From positions 1 through 64,000 of the forward strand of contig NZ_KB890638.1 in NCBI RefSeq assembly GCF_000373185.1: 64,000 nt of DNA. Reading direction: 5' to 3'. The stretch comes from Segatella paludivivens DSM 17968 = JCM 13650 (lineage in GTDB: Bacteria; Bacteroidota; Bacteroidia; Bacteroidales; Bacteroidaceae). The translations under genes were made by a program, and so were the position numbers. Positions 9,217 to 18,598 of this stretch are shown piece by piece; the stretch's first letter is position 1; the number at the start of each line of letters is the position of its first letter. The notes below the pieces were generated by a model, which made no database searches, was not told the DNA's origin, and saw only the letters and a list, made by a program, of their open reading frames with translations.

Positions 9217-10467
9217 TTATGGAATTAATAAAGAACTGTCACCATAACTAAGGAAGCGAAAATCGTGTCCCAAAGCATAATCATAAATGCTCTTCCAGTC
9301 ACCTTTAACAAAAGCACTCACCAAAAGCAACAATGTACTCTGTGGTTGATGAAAATTAGTAACAAGCATTTTCACGATTTTATATTCATATCCTGGAGCG
9401 ATGATAATCTGCGTACTGCTATGCAATGCCTCTACTCCACATCTATCTAACCAGTCAATGATATTCTGTATCGCTTGAACAGGAGAAATACCTTCTGCAA
9501 TCTTGCCGTCTCTGCCATTATCATAAGGTTCCCACTGATTTACATGCAGGTCTTCCTCAGTAGCATCAGAATTCGTAGCCAATTTCACACCAATGTAATA
9601 TAGACTCTCCAAAGTTCTCACACTCGTTGTGCCAACAGCGATAGCATTACATTCATGATTAACCAATTTCACAAGACTATGGCGATGAACTACTATATAT
9701 TCAGTATGCATCTCATGTCCATCAATCTCCTCACTCTTAACTGGTTTAAAAGTTCCTGCACCAACATGTAAAGTTACCTCTTCACGGTCTATTCCATGTT
9801 CGTCAAGTGCATTAAGCACTCTATCTGTGAAATGCAGTCCAGCTGTTGGGGCAGCTACACTACCCTTTATCTTGCTATAAACAGTCTGATAAGTAGTTTT
9901 GTCACTTTCCTGTGTTTCCCTATTTAGGTATGGAGGAATAGGCAACTCACCAACCGTTTCCAAAATTTCAGCAAAGTTGATATTATCATTATCCCAATCA
10001 AAATCCACCCAATAGTTTGTTCCTGTAGCACTATGCTCACTTTCGCTCCTGTTTAACGTAGCTGTCAAAGTTAGTTTATGACCTTTAATTTCAAAGTCAC
10101 GTTTCAGTGAACCATCCTTCCATTTTTTTAGATTACCAATCATACAAAGCCACGAGCAATGTCCTGTAGTCTGAAACATCAATTCGTAATCTACAGGTTC
10201 AGCCGGTTCCATAAGAAACACCTCAATCAGAGCACCAGTCTCTTTTCTAAAATGCATACGCGCCTGTATGACTTTTGTATTATTGAATACCATTAAGGCA
10301 TTCTTTGGAAGATATTGTGGCAGATTATAAAAAATATCATCACTCAGACTACCATGATTGTATATCAAAAGTTTGCTATGGTCACGTTCCTCTAATGGGA
10401 ATTTTGCAATTCTGCTATCAGGCAACTCGTAGTTAAAATCACTAATTTTAATATGTTTTGTATCCAT
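9217..10467 (-). CDS. queA: S-adenosylmethionine:tRNA ribosyltransferase-isomerase
   Basis: QueA moves the ribosyl part of SAM to preQ1-modified tRNA, giving epoxyqueuosine in the queuosine pathway. The protein (416 residues from ATG 10467; the longer frame begins with a TTG two codons upstream) is longer than the E. coli enzyme of about 350 residues, as is usual in Bacteroidota. Motifs: YELPDSRIAKFPLEERDHSK near the N-terminus, KGSVAAPTAGLHFT in the middle, THVGAGTFKPV-like LHVGAGTFKPV, and TNFHQPQSTLLLLVSAF near the C-terminus. It sits 29 bases after the PAP2 gene and 12 before the Smr gene. No other queuosine genes are in the window. Confidence 0.96.
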   Translation of the reverse strand: MDTKHIKISDFNYELPDSRIAKFPLEERDHSKLLIYNHGSLSDDIFYNLPQYLPKNALMVFNNTKVIQARMHFRKETGALIEVFLMEPAEPVDYELMFQTTGHCSWLCMIGNLKKWKDGSLKRDFEIKGHKLTLTATLNRSESEHSATGTNYWVDFDWDNDNINFAEILETVGELPIPPYLNRETQESDKTTYQTVYSKIKGSVAAPTAGLHFTDRVLNALDEHGIDREEVTLHVGAGTFKPVKSEEIDGHEMHTEYIVVHRHSLVKLVNHECNAIAVGTTSVRTLESLYYIGVKLATNSDATEEDLHVNQWEPYDNGRDGKIAEGISPVQAIQNIIDWLDRCGVEALHSSTQIIIAPGYEYKIVKMLVTNFHQPQSTLLLLVSAFVKGDWKSIYDYALGHDFRFLSYGDSSLLIP

Positions 10468-10496
10468 TATCAATTAATTTCTCAATATTGTTGTTT

Positions 10497-11195
10497 CTAA
10501 AATACATTTACTGTTGCCAAAATCAAAGCATATAATACAGTAAGCGAAAGTGTTGTTATTACAATATCTACATCAATAAAACTATATCCTGTTGACGTAT
10601 ATTGAGAAGATATGTAATTAATGTGGGGATTGCGTTTGTAATATAAATAAGAATACATGAAATATGCTACGGCACCACACATCATTCCCCACAAGGTGCC
10701 GACGATTACATCAGACGGATAATGCATTCCCAAATATAATCTAGTATAGGCATTTATTGCTGCCCAAATAAATAATCCAAAATTAAGAATTCCACTTCTC
10801 ACCAATAAAGCCATGAATGTTGCTATTGCAAATGTATTTGCTGCATGAGCAGAGAAAAAGCTAAACTGATCGCTGCTTACTCCATAAACGGTATCGATAA
10901 TATATTTTGTAGCTAAATCATTTACTGGTCTGGGACGTGCAACAAGCGGTTTCACTATTAAGTCATCAACACCACCAGCAAGCATAACACTCAGTAGTAC
11001 CCCACCAACAATAAAAAATATTTGAGCCATCGTCTCATTATTCTTCACGACGATATAAAACAACGCCAAATACAGAGGTATCCACGTAATCCCAGATGTA
11101 AGTGTTTTTATTACTCCATCAATAAAGAGATTGTCATTCTGATTAAAAAATGAAAGCAACTCTCTGTCCAATTCTATAATGCTAACAGCATCCAA
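10497..11195 (-). CDS. PAP2-family membrane phosphatase, TTG start
   Basis: A 232-residue integral membrane protein with about five or six hydrophobic segments and the three PAP2 (type 2 phosphatidic acid phosphatase) motifs: KPLVARPRP, FFSAHAANTF (a variant of PSGH) and RLYLGMHYPSDV. Family members remove phosphate from undecaprenyl diphosphate, phosphatidylglycerol phosphate or lipid A; the substrate is not decided here. The start is a TTG at 11195: an in-frame stop lies two codons upstream, the only nearby ATG is out of frame, and the N-terminus IIELDRELLSFFNQ aligns with the usual start of these proteins. It lies between batE (27 bases) and queA. Confidence 0.88.
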   Translation of the reverse strand: MDAVSIIELDRELLSFFNQNDNLFIDGVIKTLTSGITWIPLYLALFYIVVKNNETMAQIFFIVGGVLLSVMLAGGVDDLIVKPLVARPRPVNDLATKYIIDTVYGVSSDQFSFFSAHAANTFAIATFMALLVRSGILNFGLFIWAAINAYTRLYLGMHYPSDVIVGTLWGMMCGAVAYFMYSYLYYKRNPHINYISSQYTSTGYSFIDVDIVITTLSLTVLYALILATVNVF

Positions 11196-11222
11196 AGCTT
11201 ATTAATTATATATGTTAATATA

Positions 11223-11981
11223 CTAAATTTCTTCTATCTTACCTTTAAGAATCCAACCTTCACGACCATCAGGGAGCCTGATTCCAGTCCAGCCTTTCAT
11301 AGCACGATCAGTAATATAGACTTTTGTTCCTTCATGAATAATAAATTCATCAGCACTTCCAACCGACGGTGTCTTTTTCACATTTACAACAGGAGATGTA
11401 ACAATAGCCCCACAACGGTTTTCAAAAAAACATTTCTGTTGATAAGCAAATAATATACTTAAAATAAAACATCCTATAAAAGTAAGCGATCCAAAGAAAC
11501 CAACTTTTCTGAGACTTACTTTTTCGCAGAATAAATATACCAATAACAACAGCAATGCCATGATTACCGACACAACACTTATTTTAGCCCATCCGTCAAC
11601 ACTCTCAAAATTTACAACAGACTTATACCATGTAACGAAAAACATCTCGTCATCGTCAGCTACCTTATCTATTGTCTTGTTTCGTACAAATTGCAGATTG
11701 AATCTTATATCCTTGTTACCCGGATCAAGCATTGAAGCACGCTCATAATTAAGCAATGCACGTGTAATATTATCAACCTTATAATAAGCATTACCCAAAT
11801 TATAATAGAGTTCTGAACTTACTCCATGTGTCAACAACTCTTCATAATCTTTTATAGCTTGCTGATAATTCGCCTTCTTATACTCTGCATCTGCCATATC
11901 TTTTGTCACAGCACCAACTGTCATGCTGAAAGCAAGAAAAGCAACTACGCAAAATATGATATGTAAAATATGTCTTTTCAT
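11223..11981 (-). CDS. batE: BatE: TPR and SH3-domain protein
   Basis: A 252-residue envelope protein. It has an N-terminal signal or anchor (MKRHILHIIFCVVAFLAF), TPR repeats (ADAEYKKANYQQAIKDYEEL, LYYNLGNAYYKVDN, ITRALLNYERASMLDPGN), two transmembrane segments in the middle (about 140-180), and a bacterial SH3 domain at the C-terminus (VTSPVVNVKKTPSVGSADEF to GREGWILKG). This is the architecture of BatE, last gene of the Bacteroides aerotolerance operon. ATG 11981 is preferred to the TTG two codons earlier. It is separated from batD by 12 bases. The molecular role of Bat proteins is still poorly known; they are linked to oxygen and envelope-stress tolerance. Confidence 0.85.
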   Translation of the reverse strand: MKRHILHIIFCVVAFLAFSMTVGAVTKDMADAEYKKANYQQAIKDYEELLTHGVSSELYYNLGNAYYKVDNITRALLNYERASMLDPGNKDIRFNLQFVRNKTIDKVADDDEMFFVTWYKSVVNFESVDGWAKISVVSVIMALLLLLVYLFCEKVSLRKVGFFGSLTFIGCFILSILFAYQQKCFFENRCGAIVTSPVVNVKKTPSVGSADEFIIHEGTKVYITDRAMKGWTGIRLPDGREGWILKGKIEEI

Positions 11982-11993
11982 TTTCAATTCACA

Positions 11994-13835
11994 TTAATGT
12001 TTTCTTTTAGACTTGCCTTTAAAGACATTTTCAATCTCCATTATTGCAGACATTGCCGATTCAAAAGTACGGCTCATATTGCCAGCAACATCACCTGGAG
12101 CATACCTTTCAAATTCACATTCATCAATAGCATTGATAAATTTATCTATCGTATTGTCATCAACATCACTACCTTTAAGATTATCTGAGATATTCTCACG
12201 TGACAACTTCTCCACTGACATATTTAGTTTATCACCTACATATCCCCACAATGCGCGCAATACTTCATCATAGAATTCATTAGCCTTTGATGCCAGCATC
12301 AGTTTTTTAGCCTTACGAAGTCGCTTAGTAGCAACCTTGTTAGCCCTCTTTCCACGAGTCTTTACAACATCAGCCAAATCCATAGCACGCTTTCTAAATA
12401 GTATAAGCAATACTACGAAAACTATCAATGGCAAGAATAAAACTACGCAATATTGTGCAGAACCGAAAAAGAATTCATTAATATTATGAATCTTGGAACT
12501 TCCCTCCATTAATGGATGAATATCGTTATCCTTTTCAGCAAAGTCTGTAACACTGCCAGACTTACCATCACCCTTATCTACATTTATATTAAATGCCTGA
12601 GTTTTGATAGTCTTATAACTGTTACTACCAGTATCATAGTATGTGAATTCTGTCGCAGGAATAGTATAATGTCCTTGATTCTGAGGAACTGCAAGGAAGT
12701 CATAAACCATATTTCCTTCTACTCCATTAGCTGTAAGTTTAGTCTTATCAGTAACCTTAGCATCATACTTTTCAAAGTCCTTAGGGAAATTTACAACAGG
12801 CTGTTTGATTAGTTTCAAGTTGCCTATTCCTCCAACAACAAGACGAAGTTGAAGCGGTTCGCCTGCCTTAATACTCTTCTTGTTAAGTTGTGCTGAAATA
12901 TTAAACTTACCAACACCTCCAGAAAAACCAACAGGGCGTTTAGGCAGAGGACTAACCATTATGCTAAGACTAGGGGCTTTGATGTCTCGTTTAACCTCAA
13001 CATATCCAGATCCGCCATTAAAGAAAGCCTCAAATGGGTCAACATTTCTATTCTGCTGAACAACAATACCTTTGAATGTTATACTTGGAATTGTTAGTTT
13101 GCCTGTCATCTGTGGATACATCACATATTGACTCCATGTGACACATCTGTAGGCTCTGCCGTTTATACGTTCAACATGAAAACTCTTCTGTTGAGGCAAC
13201 TGTACTTCCTGAGTATGGAACCCCGTTAAATCAGGCATTTTACCTTCCAACTGTGTCAGTTCAACTAATGTATATACCTTATATGTAAGCAATACAGGCT
13301 CCTGTTCATGTACATTGCGCTTATTGGCACTTACACGAATAAACAAGTCATTACCTGAAATACGAGAACCTGCAGCTTTCATAGCTGCACCACCATCGTT
13401 ATCATAATTGTTAGCACTCTGCGAACCTCTTCCGCTAGCAGCATTGCCAACAATCGTAATAGTTACAGGACGTGAAGATATTCTTCTACCATTCACAACA
13501 ACATGAGCGCCAGGAATTTTATACGTACCATGTTTTACTGCATATAATGTATATGTAAACGTAATCGAAGAAGAAGAACTGGTATGTCCATTTACCATCT
13601 GATAACTAGACTGTTGAGATGTATAAGGTCCAGCAATAACTTCTATTCCTGAAGGAATATTACCTGCACGGAAATCCTCTACGTCTTGAGTATTTACGGT
13701 ATAAGAAAGTCTAAAATTATCACCTGCAGGCACTTTAGAAGGTGCCTGTACAGAAATGCTTTGTGCATACGAACATCCTATATCACAAAGAGTTATAGCC
13801 AATATCAATACAATATAACGAATATATCTATACAT
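11994..13835 (-). CDS. batD: BatD oxygen-tolerance protein
   Basis: A 613-residue protein from ATG 13835 (the frame's TTG at 13844 is less likely). It has a signal peptide ending near CSYAQ, an extracytoplasmic region of Ig-like beta domains of the BatD family (SVQAPSKVPAGDNFRLSYTV; later VLLTYKVYTLVELTQLEGKM, FHTQEVQLPQQ and a third domain near 300-440), one transmembrane helix (about 480-500, FLPLIVFVVLLILF) and a basic cytoplasmic tail of about 110 residues with an alpha-helical region (ALWGYVGDKLNMSVEKLSRE). It probably works with BatA/B/C as an envelope complex. It follows batC by 24 bases and precedes batE. Confidence 0.92.
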   Translation of the reverse strand: MYRYIRYIVLILAITLCDIGCSYAQSISVQAPSKVPAGDNFRLSYTVNTQDVEDFRAGNIPSGIEVIAGPYTSQQSSYQMVNGHTSSSSSITFTYTLYAVKHGTYKIPGAHVVVNGRRISSRPVTITIVGNAASGRGSQSANNYDNDGGAAMKAAGSRISGNDLFIRVSANKRNVHEQEPVLLTYKVYTLVELTQLEGKMPDLTGFHTQEVQLPQQKSFHVERINGRAYRCVTWSQYVMYPQMTGKLTIPSITFKGIVVQQNRNVDPFEAFFNGGSGYVEVKRDIKAPSLSIMVSPLPKRPVGFSGGVGKFNISAQLNKKSIKAGEPLQLRLVVGGIGNLKLIKQPVVNFPKDFEKYDAKVTDKTKLTANGVEGNMVYDFLAVPQNQGHYTIPATEFTYYDTGSNSYKTIKTQAFNINVDKGDGKSGSVTDFAEKDNDIHPLMEGSSKIHNINEFFFGSAQYCVVLFLPLIVFVVLLILFRKRAMDLADVVKTRGKRANKVATKRLRKAKKLMLASKANEFYDEVLRALWGYVGDKLNMSVEKLSRENISDNLKGSDVDDNTIDKFINAIDECEFERYAPGDVAGNMSRTFESAMSAIMEIENVFKGKSKRKH

Positions 13836-13859
13836 ATAAGTCAATATAAAATAATCATT

Positions 13860-14564
13860 TTACCAATTTTTCTGCAATTTTCTGCTTCCTGTCTGCTGCA
13901 TAGCCTTGCTGATACGTTGCTGAGTAGCCTTTTCTTCCTGCATCGCCGCGTTAAGCAACTGCTCTGCATTCTCTTTACTCATTCTGTCTTTAGGTTGCTG
14001 TTGCTTCTTGTCCTGCTTATTTTGGTCCTTGTTATTCTTATTTTGTTTGTCTTTATTCTTATCCTTCTTGTTTTTATCCTTATTTTTCTTGTCCTTCTGT
14101 TTATTATTCTGCTTATTCTTATCCTTTGGTTGATTTTTCAACAATCTTTTGCATAACGCAAGATTATATCTTGTCTGATTATCATTAGGATTGTTTCTCA
14201 AAGCCTCTTTATAAGCATTAATAGCGTCACCATACATCTGGTGTTTCTGACAAATTACACCAATGTTATGATAGCTCATAGCCTTTCTTATCTTACTCGT
14301 TTCAATTCGTCCTGATTTTTGAAACAAAGATGTTGCGGCAGAGTCTTTCTGCTGCATTAGCAAAGCATTTCCGAGATTATATATAGCTTGAGAATTATTC
14401 GGATTCTTTGAAATGGCCTTTCTATACTCCACTTCAGCCTTTGCATAATTTTGCTGGTGATATAGTTTATTGCCATTTCTGATATATTGTCTGTCTGATT
14501 GAGCAAATCCACTTGCACAAACAAAGATAGACAAAAGAATGAATATGTATTTAATACCTCTCAT
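13860..14564 (-). CDS. batC: BatC: TPR protein with Lys/Asn/Asp/Gln tract
   Basis: A 234-residue secreted or periplasmic TPR protein. Signal peptide to about residue 22 (SGFAQ), then TPR units (YIRNGNKLYHQQNYAKAEVE, IYNLGNALLMQQKD, YHNIGVICQKHQMYGDAINA, ALRNNPNDNQTRYNLALCKR). Residues 144-193 consist only of Lys, Asn, Asp and Gln plus two Pro, and a short helical tail follows. The low-complexity run is encoded by A-rich codons and is likely disordered and strongly positive. Its ATG overlaps the stop of batB by one base (TAATG), so the two are translationally coupled. BatC joins BatB in a complex in related bacteria (family knowledge). Confidence 0.88.
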   Translation of the reverse strand: MRGIKYIFILLSIFVCASGFAQSDRQYIRNGNKLYHQQNYAKAEVEYRKAISKNPNNSQAIYNLGNALLMQQKDSAATSLFQKSGRIETSKIRKAMSYHNIGVICQKHQMYGDAINAYKEALRNNPNDNQTRYNLALCKRLLKNQPKDKNKQNNKQKDKKNKDKNKKDKNKDKQNKNNKDQNKQDKKQQQPKDRMSKENAEQLLNAAMQEEKATQQRISKAMQQTGSRKLQKNW

Positions 14565-15589
14565 TATTTTTTCTTTTTAAACAATCTGACATTCTTAACC
14601 AATGGATTCTTAGATTCCAATACACAAATTTCAGCAATAAGCAAGAATATAAGTATCAGTCCAAATGCCTGGAACTGTTCATTGTACTCACTAAAAATAA
14701 CACTATTGGTTTCGCCACTCTGCAACTTTGTCAATTCGTCATTAAGTTTTTCTTGAGCTTCATTAGTATTGTCTACGTGAATATACGTGCCACTACCCGC
14801 TTCAGCAACTTGTTGACACATCTGCTCATTCAAAGCCGACATAACAGTCTGTCCAGTGTTGTCTTTAAGATATCCACCATTTCCATCAGGAATAGGTGCC
14901 CCTTTTGGATCACCGACTCCTAGTATAAATACGTTAATACCCTTTTTACGAGCATCTTTAGCTGCTTCCAGAGCACCACCTTCATGGTCTTCACCATCAG
15001 TTATTACAATAATAGCCTTACCAACCTTATCCTGCTGAGTAAAACTGCTTTCTGACAATGTAATAGCCTTTGCTATATCAGTACCTTGAGTAGCGATAAG
15101 TGACGGTTCGATATTCTGCAAAAACATCTTTGCCGAAACATAATCGCTTGTAATAGGCAACTGAACAAAGGCATCACCCGCAAAGACAACAAGTCCCACC
15201 TTGTCATTATTAAAGTGGTCGACCATATTCTCAACTAGCAACTTGCTCTTTGCCAATCTTGATGGCATTACATCTTCTGCCATCATAGAATTACTTATAT
15301 CAAGAGCTATAATAGCCTGTATTCCATTTCGTTTCTCGTGAGATACCTTGGTACCCATTTGTGGACGAGCTATCATACAAATAAGAATCGCTATTGCCGA
15401 CATCAGCAACCAGAACTTCACTGTTGGACGATATTTAGAAACATCCGGCATGAGTTGTTTGAGCAGTTCAGGGTCACCAAACTTTCGTAGTTTGCTACGA
15501 CGCTGTCGCCAAACTATAAATCTCACCATTGCCATTACAGGCAAGATGAGCAGCAACCACAGATATATTGAATCTTGAAATCTTAACAT
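14564..15589 (-). CDS. batB: BatB: VWA-domain membrane protein
   Basis: A 341-residue membrane-anchored von Willebrand factor A protein. Two N-terminal transmembrane segments (about 8-26 and 58-74), then the VWA domain with the complete metal-binding MIDAS start DISNS (Asp97, Ser99, Ser101), a conserved Thr in TQGTD and the later ITDGEDHEGG, and a C-terminal transmembrane helix (FGLILIFLLIAEICVLES). The phrase MMAEDVMPSRL after the MIDAS is typical of BatA/BatB. It follows batA by 12 bases. Intact MIDAS residues suggest a working metal-dependent protein-binding surface. Confidence 0.93.
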   Translation of the reverse strand: MLRFQDSIYLWLLLILPVMAMVRFIVWRQRRSKLRKFGDPELLKQLMPDVSKYRPTVKFWLLMSAIAILICMIARPQMGTKVSHEKRNGIQAIIALDISNSMMAEDVMPSRLAKSKLLVENMVDHFNNDKVGLVVFAGDAFVQLPITSDYVSAKMFLQNIEPSLIATQGTDIAKAITLSESSFTQQDKVGKAIIVITDGEDHEGGALEAAKDARKKGINVFILGVGDPKGAPIPDGNGGYLKDNTGQTVMSALNEQMCQQVAEAGSGTYIHVDNTNEAQEKLNDELTKLQSGETNSVIFSEYNEQFQAFGLILIFLLIAEICVLESKNPLVKNVRLFKKKK

Positions 15590-15601
15590 AGTTATATATA
15601 T

Positions 15602-16600
15602 TTATGGGATACGACGCAATACTGTTGTACGCAATATTAATTCAAAAAGCAAGACTAGCAAAGCTGCTATTGCAAAAGGCTGATAAGCCTCATAACGCTT
15701 TGAGTATGTTTTAACATCCATCTTTGTCTTTTCCAATTTGTCTATATCCTTATATATTTGCTTTAATTCCCTATTATTTGTTGCTCTATAAAAATTACCT
15801 TCGGTCATAGCAGCAATATCACTCAATGTCTTTGTGTCTATTTCTACAGGAATATTCACATATTGGACACCACCTGCAACAGGCATTGGATAAGGAGCTA
15901 CCTTGTTTGTACCCAAACCAATAGTGTAAACTCTTATGCCAAGGCTACGCGCAATCTGCGCACTTGTCATAGGAGATATATCACCCATATTATTACTACC
16001 GTCAGTAAGCAAAATTACAACTTTACTCCTTGACTTTGAATTTTTAAGTCTGCTTACAGCATTCGCCAATCCCATACCAACAGCTGTACCGTCAGAGATT
16101 AGTCCACGAGCAGCGATGTCTGTCCTCACACTTTGTAACAGATTAATAAGTGACGCATGGTCTGTTGTCATTGGACATTGAGTAAATGCTTCACCAGCAA
16201 ATATTGTCAGACCGATATTGTCATTTGGACGGTCTGCAATAAATTCAGACGCTACATTTTTGGCAGCCTCAAGACGGTTTGGTTTTAAGTCCTCGGCAAG
16301 CATTGATGTTGAAACATCCATTGCCATCATAATATCTATTCCGTCAACTTGCTTATTATCCCATGAATTGTGTGTCTGTGGACGCGCCATAACAATGACA
16401 ATAAGAGTGAAAGCTATACAGCGCAGCACCATAGGCAGATTTACAAGTCGCATGCGCCAACTTTTTGGTGCATAGCGATATGCAAAAGTGTCGCTCATCT
16501 GCATTGTGGGCTCACTTTTCTTTCGATATAGGAAATACCATAATATATACGGTATAAGCAATATCAATAATATGAAGTATTCTTTACTTGCAAATTCCAT
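15602..16600 (-). CDS. batA: BatA: VWA-domain membrane protein
   Basis: A 332-residue paralogue of BatB with the same plan: transmembrane segments at about 7-24 and 55-72, VWA domain with MIDAS DVSTS (Asp95, Ser97, Ser99) followed by MLAEDLKPNRLEAAK, LLTDGSNNMGDISP, and a C-terminal membrane helix near residues 310-328. It lies between the upstream BatD-like gene (4-base gap) and batB (12-base gap), as in the Bacteroides fragilis aerotolerance operon. Likely pairs with BatB in the inner membrane with the VWA domains outside. Confidence 0.93.
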   Translation of the reverse strand: MEFASKEYFILLILLIPYILWYFLYRKKSEPTMQMSDTFAYRYAPKSWRMRLVNLPMVLRCIAFTLIVIVMARPQTHNSWDNKQVDGIDIMMAMDVSTSMLAEDLKPNRLEAAKNVASEFIADRPNDNIGLTIFAGEAFTQCPMTTDHASLINLLQSVRTDIAARGLISDGTAVGMGLANAVSRLKNSKSRSKVVILLTDGSNNMGDISPMTSAQIARSLGIRVYTIGLGTNKVAPYPMPVAGGVQYVNIPVEIDTKTLSDIAAMTEGNFYRATNNRELKQIYKDIDKLEKTKMDVKTYSKRYEAYQPFAIAALLVLLFELILRTTVLRRIP

Positions 16601-16604
16601 AATC

Positions 16605-17684
16605 TTATCCTAACAACTGATATACACTATATATAATATATACCAATAGTACAACAACAGCTACAGTAATAACAGAAATAAGCGACTTTATAGTCATTCT
16701 ACTCTTTCGAGATTTTTCTTCGTCATCACTTAGTTGCGGTATAATTTTTTCTTCTGTTTCTTCGGTTGCCGTCTTCGTACCATCAATAAAGTTAATAGCG
16801 TTCACAAGATTAAGATCATTCTCATTAATCAACGCGCTATGCTTTGCGAATTTTACCAAGTCGGCAGTTTCAAACAACTCATGAAGTTCATCAATACTTT
16901 TTTGGTCACCACTTTCACGAAGTCTGTAAATGATTTCGTTACTTGTCATTTCCATTGCATTGAATCCAAATCTTTCCTGAATATACTGTCTAACAGTATC
17001 AGTAAGCTTTGTGTAATATTCTTTTTGATTTTCAGACACCTGCATGTGTTCGGACTTAATCTTATCGATTTCGTTCAAAGCCTTCTTGTGGGCAGGTATA
17101 TGTTTTACAATACGTATTCTTGTTATAACAGGCTTATTACTTTTCAGTCTACTATACAGATAATATACAATGCAGCAAAGAATTACCAAGACCACGCTCA
17201 ACCAAAAAGCCAAACTAAAATCAGCCCATTGGAAAGGATTATTCTGAACGTCTTTAGGTGGGAAAAATTGATTTGGATGAACTGTATCAACATCAACAGT
17301 CAGTACTTTCAGAGCTAATTGAGTTCCAACATAAGACTTACCGTTTACACTCACCTTTACAGGAGGAATAGCATATAATCTTTCGTCAAAACTAGTGAGA
17401 GTATAAATCTTGCTAACCTTTGTCATTCCGTCTACTTCAGATGTATCGCCATTCTCAGAATTTACGACTTCAACACCAGGAGTAATATACTGTGACGGTT
17501 TGAATTTCTGCCAATCAATCTTAGCACCATGCTGAGCCGTAACAGTTACAGTCATGTGAGCCTGCTGTCCGATAAGTATAGAAACAGAATCTATTTTCTG
17601 CTCCACCTGAACAGTTTGTGCGTGTCCGCTGAAACTTATTCCCAACAGACACATCAAACATATTATGATTTTCAGATATCTCAT
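16605..17684 (-). CDS. BatD-like/DUF4381-type membrane protein of the bat operon
   Basis: A 359-residue protein found between the DUF58 gene and batA. It has a signal peptide (ending near SGHAQ), an extracytoplasmic beta-rich domain (about 25-130) that begins like BatD proteins (VQVEQKIDSVSILIGQQAHM), a transmembrane helix (about 152-172, FSLAFWLSVVLVILCCIVYY), a cytoplasmic helical part (about 185-290) and a second transmembrane helix at the C-terminus (about 335-355). The overall plan resembles a short BatD, and the gene occupies the position of the small unnamed bat gene in other Bacteroidota. It starts right next to the DUF58 stop (17685), so coupling is likely. I have no precise function for it. 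Confidence 0.75.
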   Translation of the reverse strand: MRYLKIIICLMCLLGISFSGHAQTVQVEQKIDSVSILIGQQAHMTVTVTAQHGAKIDWQKFKPSQYITPGVEVVNSENGDTSEVDGMTKVSKIYTLTSFDERLYAIPPVKVSVNGKSYVGTQLALKVLTVDVDTVHPNQFFPPKDVQNNPFQWADFSLAFWLSVVLVILCCIVYYLYSRLKSNKPVITRIRIVKHIPAHKKALNEIDKIKSEHMQVSENQKEYYTKLTDTVRQYIQERFGFNAMEMTSNEIIYRLRESGDQKSIDELHELFETADLVKFAKHSALINENDLNLVNAINFIDGTKTATEETEEKIIPQLSDDEEKSRKSRMTIKSLISVITVAVVVLLVYIIYSVYQLLG

Positions 17685-18554
17685 TTACGCTCTTTTCTTA
17701 AATAATAACATGAGGGCTTTAGCAAAGTCCTCATTTGTAGCAATAGAAGTCCAGTCAACGTTACTCATTGCAAAGAGCCTGCGCAAATCTTCCTCACGCT
17801 CCAACCAATAGGCAGTATGAGCATGACGAAATTTAGCTGAACTCGTGTCTATAATCATTTCGTGTCCTGTTTCTGCGTCGCGAACTTTCATTAGTCCGAT
17901 ATCAGGCAACATTTTGGCACGTTGGTCATACACCTGAATGGCTATCATATCATGCTTTGAATTAGCAATCTGCATCTCTTTGTAGAAATCATCACGTGTA
18001 TAGAAGTCACTTAATAGGAATGCGGTGCAGCGTCTCTTCATCATCCTAGTGAGATACGAAACAGCCATGCCAACATCTGTGCGACGGCTTTGCGGTTTAA
18101 AATCCAACAATTCTCTGATAATATACAGGATGTGCTTTCTACCCTTTTTTGGTAAGATATATTTTTCGATCTTATCAGAAAAGAAAATCACACCAATTTT
18201 ATCATTATTCTGAATGGCACTGAATGCAAGAGTTGCAGCAATCTCAGTAACCATGTCACGTTTTGTTTGGTGAATAGTACCGAAGTCAAGCGAACCGCTC
18301 ACGTCAACAAGTAACATTACAGTAAGCTCTCTTTCTTCCTCAAACACCTTGACGTAAGGATGATGAAAACGGGCAGTTACATTCCAATCAATATCGCGTA
18401 CATCATCGCCATACTGATACTCACGCACTTCGCTGAAAGCCATACCTCTACCCTTAAAGGCAGAATGATACTGACCCGCAAAAATGTTTTGACTTAGTCC
18501 GCGAGTTTTAATCTCTACCTTCCTTACTTTCTTTATGATTTCAGATGTTTCCAT
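17685..18554 (-). CDS. DUF58 domain protein of the bat operon
   Basis: A 289-residue cytoplasmic protein of the DUF58 family, normally encoded beside MoxR ATPases. The conserved core is present: QYHSAFKGRGMAFSEVREY, YGDDVRDIDWNVTAR, and a VWA-like LVDVSGSLDFG. I chose ATG 18554 (METSEIIKKV) because the longer frame begins with a TTG and carries an atypical leader. It follows moxR by 44 bases. In other systems MoxR and DUF58 proteins act together with VWA proteins to remodel or activate targets; here the VWA partners would be BatA and BatB. Confidence 0.9.
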   Translation of the reverse strand: METSEIIKKVRKVEIKTRGLSQNIFAGQYHSAFKGRGMAFSEVREYQYGDDVRDIDWNVTARFHHPYVKVFEEERELTVMLLVDVSGSLDFGTIHQTKRDMVTEIAATLAFSAIQNNDKIGVIFFSDKIEKYILPKKGRKHILYIIRELLDFKPQSRRTDVGMAVSYLTRMMKRRCTAFLLSDFYTRDDFYKEMQIANSKHDMIAIQVYDQRAKMLPDIGLMKVRDAETGHEMIIDTSSAKFRHAHTAYWLEREEDLRRLFAMSNVDWTSIATNEDFAKALMLLFKKRA

Positions 18555-18598
18555 TAACTTAATCCTTTGTTCTTGTTTATTAGATTGCAAAGTGTAAT

